Of a DNA stretch of 7,860 nt, positions 1 to 5,297 are shown one piece after another. Both the position numbers and the translations under genes were made by a program. The stretch's first letter is position 1. Every line of letters begins with the position of its first letter. Source of the DNA: JAWLCG01 sp041687295 (GTDB taxonomy: Bacteria > Planctomycetota > Phycisphaerae > SM23-33 > FEN-1343); the NCBI GenBank assembly GCA_041687295.1, contig JAWLCG010000238.1, forward strand, positions 1 through 7,860, read 5' to 3'. The notes under the pieces were generated by a model. That model was not told the origin of the DNA, did not search any database, and worked only from the letters and a program-made list of their open reading frames with translations.

Positions 1-34
1 GCCGGGCCTCGCTCCGCTCGACCCGGCCTACGGG
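1..34. repeat. Dispersed imperfect palindrome, copy 1
   Basis: The first 34 bases match positions 7112-7144 except for a 3-base block at 13-15 (tcc here, ggg there), so about 31 of 34 positions agree. The outer arms GCCGGG (1-6) and CCCGGC (22-27) are complementary, giving a hairpin with an imperfect inner part. The element sits just upstream of the D-aminopeptidase gene and is cut by or abuts the window edge, so its true left end is not visible. Two copies in one 7.9-kb window, both between genes, suggest a genome-wide extragenic repeat. Its function is unknown. Confidence 0.7.
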
Positions 35-97
35 CCCTGTACATCCCGGTTCGCGGCGGTAGGATGGTGGCGACAGGGCAACCGGTTCCCAACCCTC

Positions 98-104
98 AGA
101 GGAG
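98..104 (+). promoter_or_regulatory. Ribosome binding site deciding the dppA start
   Basis: AGAGGAG ends 7 nt before the GTG at 112. The earlier in-frame ATG at 64 has no comparable Shine-Dalgarno sequence and would add 16 residues absent from the family. The site therefore supports GTG 112 as the start. Confidence 0.7.
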
Positions 105-111
105 CGACGGC

Positions 112-897
112 GTGAAGATCTACATCCTGTGCGACATGGAAGGCATCAGCGGCATCCGGCAGATCGAGCAGGTCAAGATCGACGGCGGGCCCAAGTACGA
201 CGAGGGCTGTCGGCTGATGATGGAGGACATCAACGCCGCGGTGGCCGGCTGTTTCGACGGCGGGGCCACCGAGGTGCTGGTGGCCGACACCCACGGCGGC
301 GGCGGGCAGCTGCGCCTCGAGGCGATGGACACCCGCGCCACCTACGAGACCCCCGGCGGCGGGCGGCTCATGCCGGGGCTCGACGAGAGCTTTTCGGGCG
401 TAATCCTGCTGGGCCACCACGCCCGGGCCGGCACGAGGGACGCGTTTCTGGAGCACACCGTCAGCTCGGCCGCCTGGTTCGAGTACCGCTGCAACGGGCA
501 GGTCCTCGGCGAGATCGGCCTGGAGGCCGCCTACGCCGGCCACTACAACGTGCCGGTGATCCTCGTCAGCGGCGACGGGGCCGCCTGCACCGAGGCCAAC
601 GCCGACCTCGGCGAGGACCTGGTGACCGTGGCCGTCAAATGGGCCGTCGTCCGCAACCGCGCCCGCTGCCTGCCGCCCTCGGTCGCCCGCGAGCGGATCC
701 GCCAGGGCGCCGCCCGGGCCGTGCAGACCGCCGGCACCCGCCAGCCCTTCCGCCCGGCCCTGCCGGCCACCATCGAGCTGACGCTCCACCGCTGCGACAT
801 CGCCGAGCAGACCATCCGCGACGGCCGAACCGAACGCGTCGATGGCCGAACCATCCGCCGGAAGATTGACTCGCTGCTGGAGATTACGGCGTTCTAG
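112..897 (+). CDS. dppA: M55 family D-aminopeptidase (DppA-like)
   Basis: This 261-residue protein belongs to the DppA family of zinc D-aminopeptidases, which release N-terminal D-amino acids from short peptides such as D-Ala-D-Ala and are thought to recycle cell-wall-derived peptides. With the GTG start at 112 the protein opens (M)KIYILCDMEGIS, placing Asp8 and Glu10 exactly where the Bacillus subtilis enzyme has its first two zinc ligands. The other expected ligands are visible as His61 (ADTHGGG), His103 (GHHARAG) and Glu134 (GEIGLEA). His115 (LEHTVSS) matches the conserved catalytic-site histidine. There is no signal peptide, so it is probably cytoplasmic. The length is close to the usual 270 or so residues. 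The alternative ATG at 64 is in frame but adds an unconserved polar leader. No peptide transporter genes are adjacent, unlike the B. subtilis dpp operon, so it appears to stand alone here. Confidence 0.92.
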   Translation: MKIYILCDMEGISGIRQIEQVKIDGGPKYDEGCRLMMEDINAAVAGCFDGGATEVLVADTHGGGGQLRLEAMDTRATYETPGGGRLMPGLDESFSGVILLGHHARAGTRDAFLEHTVSSAAWFEYRCNGQVLGEIGLEAAYAGHYNVPVILVSGDGAACTEANADLGEDLVTVAVKWAVVRNRARCLPPSVARERIRQGAARAVQTAGTRQPFRPALPATIELTLHRCDIAEQTIRDGRTERVDGRTIRRKIDSLLEITAF

Positions 898-912
898 CGC
901 GACTGCGTCGCG
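898..912 (+). other. Small hairpin directly after the dppA stop
   Basis: CGCGAC (898-903) and GTCGCG (907-912) form a perfect 6-bp stem with a 3-nt loop starting right after the TAG at 895-897. There is no T-run behind it, so a Rho-independent terminator role is only a weak possibility. Confidence 0.3.
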
Positions 913-914
913 GC

Positions 915-948
915 GTCAATGCGTTAATGCGTTAATGCGTTAATGCGT
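915..948. repeat. 8-bp tandem repeat, four units
   Basis: The unit GTTAATGC occurs at 923-930, 931-938 and 939-946, preceded by a one-base variant GTCAATGC at 915-922 and followed by the start of a fifth unit. It is an AT-richer patch between dppA and ffh and lies outside any gene I support. Short tandem repeats like this often vary in copy number by slippage; no function is evident. Confidence 0.9.
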
Positions 949-1018
949 CGAACATTGTGGCGCGGTCGGAAGGTGGGACGCGGGGGCGCCCTCGGGTGCC
1001 TTGGCGCGGTCTTTCCAC

Positions 1019-1042
1019 GCCCACGGAATGCTTTCCGTGGGC
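1019..1042. repeat. Perfect hairpin upstream of ffh
   Basis: GCCCACGGAA (1019-1028) pairs perfectly with TTCCGTGGGC (1033-1042) around a 4-nt loop, TGCT. No T-run follows, so it is not a standard terminator. It lies about 140 bp upstream of the ffh start codon. It may be a dispersed extragenic hairpin or a structure in the leader region. I looked for the conserved SRP RNA apical loop around it, because ffs can lie near ffh, and did not find it. Confidence 0.75.
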
Positions 1043-1141
1043 ATCGGGGACAGGGGGTGCGGCGAACCCCGGCGGCGCCCGGGGCGTGCTAGGGAGTGGA
1101 TTCCGCCCTTGGTTGCGGGTCCTTTGTCCGCCGTCGGCCCG

Positions 1142-1170
1142 TTGCTTTGGGCGGGCCTGGCGCTTACACT
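1142..1170 (+). promoter_or_regulatory. Candidate sigma70-type promoter of ffh
   Basis: TTGCTT (1142-1147) and TACACT (1165-1170) are separated by 17 nt and match the -35 and -10 consensus at 3/6 and 4/6 positions. The -10 box ends only 9 nt before the ATG at 1180. Transcription would then start at or next to the start codon, giving a leaderless or nearly leaderless mRNA. In line with this, no clear Shine-Dalgarno sequence precedes 1180. The match is modest and based on consensus alone. Confidence 0.4.
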
Positions 1171-2047
1171 ACGAGACCTATGTTCGAAGCCCTAACCGAC
1201 AAATTCAACGGCGTCTTCAAGCGGCTCAGCGGCCGGGGGCGCATCACCGAGGACAATGTCCGCGAGGTGATGCGCGAGGTCCGCCAGGCGCTGCTCGAGG
1301 CGGATGTCAACTACAAGGTCGCCCGCGACTTCTGCGCCAGCGTGCAGGAGAAGGCCCTCGGCTCGGAGGTGCTGGGCAGCCTGCACCCCGGCCAGCTGAT
1401 GGTCAAGATCGTCCACGACGAGCTCGTCGAGCTGATGGGCCCGGTGGACACGCGGATCTACTACGTCAGCCCGCCGCCGACGGTGGTCATGATGGCCGGC
1501 CTGCAGGGCTCGGGCAAGACGACCACCTGCGGCAAGCTCGCGCGGTGGATGGTCGAGCAGCAGGGCAAGCACCCGCTGATGGTCGCCTGCGACCTGCAGC
1601 GTCCCGCCGCCGCCGAGCAGCTGGCCGTGCTGGGCGAGCAGCTCGACGTGCCGGTCTTCCGCATCGAGGGCGAGAGCAACCCGGTCAAGGTCGCCCGCAA
1701 GAGCCTCGACTACGCCCGCTCGAACCAGTGCGACGTGGTCATCATCGACACCGCCGGCCGACTGCACATCGACGAGGAGATGATGAAGCAGGCGGCCGAC
1801 ATCGCCTCGGCCGTCAAGCCGCACCAGATCTACCTCGTCTGCGACGCCATGACCGGCCAGGACGCCGTCAACAGCGCCCGCGAGTTCAACGAGCGGCTCG
1901 AGCTCGACGGCGTGATCCTGACCAAGTTCGACTCCGACGCCCGCGGCGGGGCCGCCCTGTCGGTCAAGGCCGTCACCGGCAAGCCCATCAAGTTCATCGG
2001 CGTCGGCGAGAAGCTCGACCGCCTCGAGGAGTTCCACCCCGACCGCA

Positions 2048-2060
2048 TGGCCGGGCGACG
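2048..2060 (+). other. ffh: Frameshift/deletion junction in ffh
   Basis: The junction reads ATGGCC-GGGCG-ACGTG. A typical planctomycete-style coding of the missing linker (Ala-Gly-Arg-Ile-Leu-Gly-Met-Gly-Asp) would place a second GGGCG 17 nt after the first. Loss of one GGGCG plus the 12 nt between the copies would give exactly the observed sequence and the observed +1 frame. The repeat before deletion is inferred and cannot be seen here. Confidence 0.6.
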
Positions 2061-2596
2061 TGGTCACCCTCGTCGAAAAGGCCCAGCAGGAGTTCGACCT
2101 CGACCAGCAGGAGAAGCTCCAGGCCAAGATGGCCAAGGGGCAGTTCACCCTGGCCGACTTCGTCGCGCAGATGCAGCAGATGAAGAAGCTCGGGCCGATG
2201 AAGGAGATCCTCAAGCTCATCCCCGGCCTGGGCAGCCAGGTCGGACAGATCGACATGCCCGAGGACGCCCTGAGCCAGATGGAGGCGATCATCCACTCGA
2301 TGACGCCGGCCGAGCGGGAGAACCCCAAGACCATCGACGGCTCGCGCCGCCGCCGCATCGCCCGCGGCTCGGGCTCCAGCCCCGAGGACGTCTCGGGCCT
2401 GGTGAAGAACTTCACCCAGATGCAGCACATGATGCAGCAGATGGCCGGCATGGGCCCGATGGACCGCATGCGCATGGCCCGCCAGATGGGCCAGATGGAC
2501 ATGGCCGGCGGCATGCCCAACATGAAGATGCGCCAACGCTCCAAACGCCTGACCAAGAAGGAACGCGCCAAGAAGAAGAGGAAGGGCAAGCGGTAG
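2060..2596 (+). CDS. ffh: Ffh M-domain fragment (readable as its own ORF)
   Basis: If translated separately from GTG 2060, this gives a 178-residue protein that is just the SRP54 M domain, which holds the SRP RNA-binding and signal-sequence-binding surfaces. It contains the GQFTLADFVAQMQQMKKLGP helix, the RNA-binding signature SRRRRIARGSG (near 2342-2374), and a methionine-rich stretch QMQHMMQQMAGMGPMDRMRM typical of the signal-sequence groove. It ends in a basic tail, TKKERAKKKRKGKR. No Shine-Dalgarno sequence precedes GTG 2060, and family members do not begin here. I regard it as the 3' part of the broken ffh gene, not an independent gene. Automated pipelines would probably call it separately. 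Confidence 0.6.
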   Translation: MVTLVEKAQQEFDLDQQEKLQAKMAKGQFTLADFVAQMQQMKKLGPMKEILKLIPGLGSQVGQIDMPEDALSQMEAIIHSMTPAERENPKTIDGSRRRRIARGSGSSPEDVSGLVKNFTQMQHMMQQMAGMGPMDRMRMARQMGQMDMAGGMPNMKMRQRSKRLTKKERAKKKRKGKR

Positions 2597-2678
2597 ACCT
2601 CGTTCGATCTTTGGTTTCTGACTGCAGATCTTTGATCGCCCCGGGGGTTGGCTCGCGGCCGGGCGACACTTTGGACCT

Positions 2679-2706
2679 TGCGGGTTCTACCGTTGCGTGG
2701 TACATT
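2679..2706 (+). promoter_or_regulatory. Weak candidate promoter before the PEP-CTERM gene
   Basis: TTGCGG (2679-2684) and TACATT (2701-2706) are spaced 16 nt apart and match the consensus at 3/6 and 4/6. It would give a leader of roughly 170 nt that includes the hairpin at 2770-2789. Weak support. The remainder of the 2597-2881 gap shows no gene. Confidence 0.2.
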
Positions 2707-2769
2707 CGTCACTGGTTGCTGGAGGGATACGCAACCCGGAGACGCGAATTACCGGGCTTGGCCGATGGG

Positions 2770-2789
2770 GCCCGGGAGTGACCCCGGGC
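2770..2789. other. Hairpin in the ffh to PEP-CTERM gap
   Basis: GCCCGGG (2770-2776) pairs with CCCGGGC (2783-2789) around a 6-nt loop, with no T-run after it. It lies about 95 bp upstream of the PEP-CTERM gene and could be a leader structure or another extragenic hairpin. I saw no recognisable riboswitch core around it. Confidence 0.4.
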
Positions 2790-2881
2790 GGCTATCGTGG
2801 CTACAGGGAGTTGGGGACTGGCTGATCTGCGTTTTCTGGTCCTGGCCAGCCAACCTGTGAAGAACAGAAGGAGAGCAGGCC

Positions 2882-3598
2882 ATGTCGAGAACGTTATGGG
2901 TACTGATCGTCGCGGGACTGGCCGTTTCGCTGGCGGGGGCTGACGTGATTGTCGTCCAGGACAACCCCGACTACATCGCCTTCGAGGCCGAGAGCTGCTT
3001 CACGATCTCGCCGCGTCACCAGATCATCACAACCAATGAAACTGCGCCGTGGCCCTCGGCACCGGCCGGCAGCAGCGGCGATGCGGGAGTGTGGGCCTTC
3101 GGCCAGAACCTCGGCACGCACGAGGGCGGGGCCCGCGGGGCTGGCGCGTTCCCGGTCGGCTACAAACTGCAGTTCACGACTGCGGGCTCCTATAGGCTTT
3201 GGATCCGCGGATACATTCCCGGCCCAACGGCGCTAGGCGAAAACGCGGCCAACAGCGGCAATGACAGCGCCTGGGCCGCCCGCCGGTTCAACCTCGACCC
3301 GGCCCTGGACACCAGCACGACCACCGATTGGTTCCAGGTCATCCCGGGGGCGGCAGACGCCTTCGCGTGGAGGACTTGGACCGTGGACTTCACCATCGAC
3401 GCCGAGCAGGTGGGCGTGCCGCAGACCTGGTACTTCAGCGAGCGCGAGGACGGCCTGTTCATCGACCGCATCGTCTTCGCGACCTCCAGTGTATCGAGCG
3501 GCCAGGTCAACGGGCTGCCCAACTCGCCTGTCGTCCCGGAGCCGACCAGCCTGGCCCTGCTGGGCTTGGGCGGGCTGCTGCTTCGCCGCCGGCGGTAG
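2882..3598 (+). CDS. Secreted PEP-CTERM protein with EAE-type module
   Basis: This 238-residue exported protein has a PEP-CTERM sorting tail. Residues 1-20 form a signal peptide with a likely cut after LAGA. The C-terminus is VVPEPTSLALLGLGGLLLRRRR (217-238): the PEP motif, a hydrophobic helix and an arginine cluster. In PEP-CTERM systems this tail is processed by an exosortase, and the proteins usually reach the cell surface or extracellular matrix. The body begins YIAFEAESC, has GSYRLWIRGYIPG in the middle, and ends WYFSEREDGLFIDRIVF. This is the pattern of a galactose-binding-like beta-sandwich (CBM6/35 style), and it matches the N-terminal half of the next gene motif by motif. Carbohydrate binding is therefore an inference. 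The start is supported by AAGGAG (2868-2873), 8 nt before the ATG. A terminator-like hairpin follows at 3627-3658. No exosortase gene is in the window. Confidence 0.88.
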   Translation: MSRTLWVLIVAGLAVSLAGADVIVVQDNPDYIAFEAESCFTISPRHQIITTNETAPWPSAPAGSSGDAGVWAFGQNLGTHEGGARGAGAFPVGYKLQFTTAGSYRLWIRGYIPGPTALGENAANSGNDSAWAARRFNLDPALDTSTTTDWFQVIPGAADAFAWRTWTVDFTIDAEQVGVPQTWYFSEREDGLFIDRIVFATSSVSSGQVNGLPNSPVVPEPTSLALLGLGGLLLRRRR

Positions 3599-3626
3599 CA
3601 GGCCTTTCCATCTTCGCACCCTCAAC

Positions 3627-3658
3627 GCCGCCCCCGCCACGCCGTTCGCGGGGGCGGC
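3627..3658 (+). terminator. Terminator-like hairpin after the PEP-CTERM gene
   Basis: GCCGCCCCCGC (3627-3637) pairs perfectly over 11 bp with GCGGGGGCGGC (3648-3658) around a 10-nt loop. Only two T residues follow directly, so the U-tract is poor, but the very GC-rich stem 28 bp after the stop codon fits an intrinsic terminator in a high-GC genome. It would separate this gene from the downstream pair. Confidence 0.55.
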
Positions 3659-3767
3659 TTGCTGTGCGCTCCGGGCACGGGCCAGAGCCGAGCGGCTGTT
3701 GGGTAGTGGCCCTCGCCGACGGCTGGCGATGAAACCGAAGCCGACCCGTTCCTCTTATCTCCCACCG

Positions 3768-3775
3768 AAGGAGGT
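3768..3775 (+). promoter_or_regulatory. Strong Shine-Dalgarno site
   Basis: AAGGAGGT is a full anti-16S match 4 nt before ATG 3780. It fixes the start of the secreted two-domain protein, because the open frame extends much further upstream (to 3261) without a stop. Confidence 0.85.
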
Positions 3776-3779
3776 CCGC

Positions 3780-5297
3780 ATGGTCCGGTTTGTTGGACTC
3801 GCCGCTGCCCTGCTTCTGACTCTCGCGGTGCCGGCCCTGGCCGAGGCGCCCAAGCCCGCGGCCCCGCTGGTCGGCGAGGACGTTGTCTTCGAGGAGGTCG
3901 GCGGCGTGGTGGCCGTCGAGGCCGAGCACTTCGCCAGGCAGGAACTCACCGAAACGCGGGCGTGGTACCTGACGGCCCCCGGGCAGATCCCGCAGATCGA
4001 GCCCGATGCCGACCCGGCCCACCTGGCCGGCGCGTCGCGCGGGGCCTACCTCGAGATCCTGCCCGACACCCGCCGCAACCACGACGAGCCGCTTCGGCAC
4101 GGGGAGAACTTCTCCAACGAGCCCGGTAAGCTGGCCGTGCTGCACTACCGGGTGTGGTTCAACAAGCCGGGCACCTACCACGTCTGGGCGCGGATCTACT
4201 CGACCGGCACCGAGGACAACGGCCTGCACGTCGGCCTCGACGACCAGTGGCCCGAGACCGGCCAGCGGATGCAGTGGACGGCCAAGAACCGCTGGGCCTG
4301 GGGCTCCAAGCAGCGGACCGCCGAGGTCCACACCGGCGTGCCGGGCCAGCTGTTCCTCGTCATCGAGAAGCCGGGGCTGCACACGATCAGCTTCTCGATG
4401 CGGGAGGACGGCATCGAGTTCGACAAGTGGATGATGACCACCCAGCGACTCGACGCCGTCGAGGGCACCGGCCCCGAGCCGCGGCTCCGCCAGGGCACGC
4501 TGCCCGAGCCCTTCCCCGCCGTCACGACTGCGCCGGCCACGCAGGCGACCCAGCCGGCGGCCCAGCCCCGCTTTGATGAAAAACGCGACCTGCTGTCGCT
4601 GCACTACGACCACGCGCCGGACCAGGACGACGGCCACTCCGCCGCCGCCGATCGGACGATCCTCGAAACGCACTTCGGCCCCGACTGGCTGGCCGAGCAT
4701 ACGGTGGCCGTCTCGGGGGCGTACGGGCTCAACAAGAACCGCTTCAATCCCAAGTCCGACGCGGTCATGGACGCCGTCTGGAATGATCGCGGCGGCTGGC
4801 TGGCGGCCCACGACGACTGGGACGCCGCCGTCGCCGCCCTCGTCGAGCGCTGGGGCGCCACGCTCAACGCCGGCGGCGACGTGTGGGTCAAGGAGGGCGG
4901 CCAGTCGGACATCACCGCCGACGTCGTCCGGCTGATCCAGCAGCGCTGGCCCGCATTCGACACGACGGCCCGCATCCACGTCGTCCAGCACAGCGGCTGG
5001 AACGAGCGGCAGACCACGCCCGAGGCCCTCGCCTACACCCGCCAGCACACCGACTACATCCGCATCGCCGACGCCAACCGCTTCCTCAACCTCCCCGGCG
5101 GCCACGACGCCTTCGAAGCAGCCGCCGTCGCCCACCCCGTCTTCGGCCCCGGCTGGCGGGCCGCCTTCGACTACTACCCCCCCAACCGCCGCCTGGACTT
5201 CTCCGACACCGGCGAGCTGATGCACATCCTGAACCTCGGCGAGATCGGGATCGAGGCGTTCGCCAACACGTACCTCAGCCCCAGGAGTGACCGATGA
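3780..5297 (+). CDS. Secreted two-domain protein: EAE module plus possible nucleoside-hydrolase-like domain
   Basis: This 505-residue exported protein is not one I recognise with certainty. The signal peptide is residues 1-21 (AxA cut after VPALA). Residues about 41-220 form a beta-sandwich-like module: VVAVEAEHF at the start, GTYHVWARIYSTG in the middle and SFSMREDGIEFDKWMMTT at the end, paralleling the PEP-CTERM protein upstream. A Pro/Thr/Ala/Gln-rich linker follows (about 245-265). The C-terminal domain (about 268-505) opens LLSLHYDHAPDQDDGH, an acidic cluster after a beta-strand that recalls the DxDxxxDD calcium site of nucleoside hydrolases or the DUF1593 family. It continues with DVWVKEGGQSDITADVVRLI and IHVVQHSGWNERQTTPEA. 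The fold assignment is tentative; a sugar-cleaving role would suit the context. The stop overlaps the sulfatase start (ATGA), implying co-translation. No PEP-CTERM tail is present, so it is probably periplasmic or released. Confidence 0.85.
   Translation: MVRFVGLAAALLLTLAVPALAEAPKPAAPLVGEDVVFEEVGGVVAVEAEHFARQELTETRAWYLTAPGQIPQIEPDADPAHLAGASRGAYLEILPDTRRNHDEPLRHGENFSNEPGKLAVLHYRVWFNKPGTYHVWARIYSTGTEDNGLHVGLDDQWPETGQRMQWTAKNRWAWGSKQRTAEVHTGVPGQLFLVIEKPGLHTISFSMREDGIEFDKWMMTTQRLDAVEGTGPEPRLRQGTLPEPFPAVTTAPATQATQPAAQPRFDEKRDLLSLHYDHAPDQDDGHSAAADRTILETHFGPDWLAEHTVAVSGAYGLNKNRFNPKSDAVMDAVWNDRGGWLAAHDDWDAAVAALVERWGATLNAGGDVWVKEGGQSDITADVVRLIQQRWPAFDTTARIHVVQHSGWNERQTTPEALAYTRQHTDYIRIADANRFLNLPGGHDAFEAAAVAHPVFGPGWRAAFDYYPPNRRLDFSDTGELMHILNLGEIGIEAFANTYLSPRSDR

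Larger units (their letters stand above)
1180..2596 (+). pseudogene. ffh: Signal recognition particle GTPase Ffh, frameshifted
   Basis: Ffh binds SRP RNA and signal sequences and targets nascent membrane proteins to FtsY; it is normally essential. Codons from ATG 1180 give the N domain (MFEALTDKFNGVFKRL, about 1-90) and G domain: P-loop GLQGSGKTTT at residues 107-116, DLQRPAAAEQL, DTAGR at 190-194, CDAMTGQDAVN, TKFD at 248-251, DARGG at 253-257, and FIGVGEK. After DRMA (residues 288-291, ending at 2052) the frame is lost. Without correction it runs as meaningless Arg/Gly/Pro-rich sequence to a stop at 2779-2781. The M domain resumes in the +1 frame as GDVVTLVEKAQQEF from 2054 and ends at TAG 2594-2596. 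About six residues of the conserved linker (usually SRILGM, before GD) are missing. A restored protein would be about 477 residues, normal for the family. Either this is a true 17-nt deletion or a sequencing/assembly error; for an essential gene the error is quite likely. The usual neighbours rpsP and trmD are not downstream. Confidence 0.93.

Noticed and set aside
64..111. ATG 64 as the dppA start
   Set aside because: It lacks a good ribosome site and shifts Asp8/Glu10 away from their family positions. GTG 112 has AGAGGAG at 7 nt spacing.
900..1179. SRP RNA (ffs) or another structured RNA upstream of ffh
   Set aside because: The conserved SRP apical loop (GGTCAGG...GGAAGCAGC-like) is not present on either strand; only one simple hairpin is seen.
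1001..1195. Small + strand protein of 64 codons before ffh
   Set aside because: It spans the hairpin and promoter region, overlaps the ffh start out of frame and has no ribosome binding site or recognisable features.
2041..2070. Programmed +1 ribosomal frameshift in ffh
   Set aside because: There is no slippery codon, stop codon or upstream stimulator of the known kinds, and a frameshift alone would still leave the conserved linker residues missing.
2053..2781. Continuation of the first ffh frame to 2781 as a genuine C-terminal extension
   Set aside because: After residue 291 the sequence is Arg/Gly/Pro/Asp-rich noise, while the true M domain lies in the +1 frame over the same bases.
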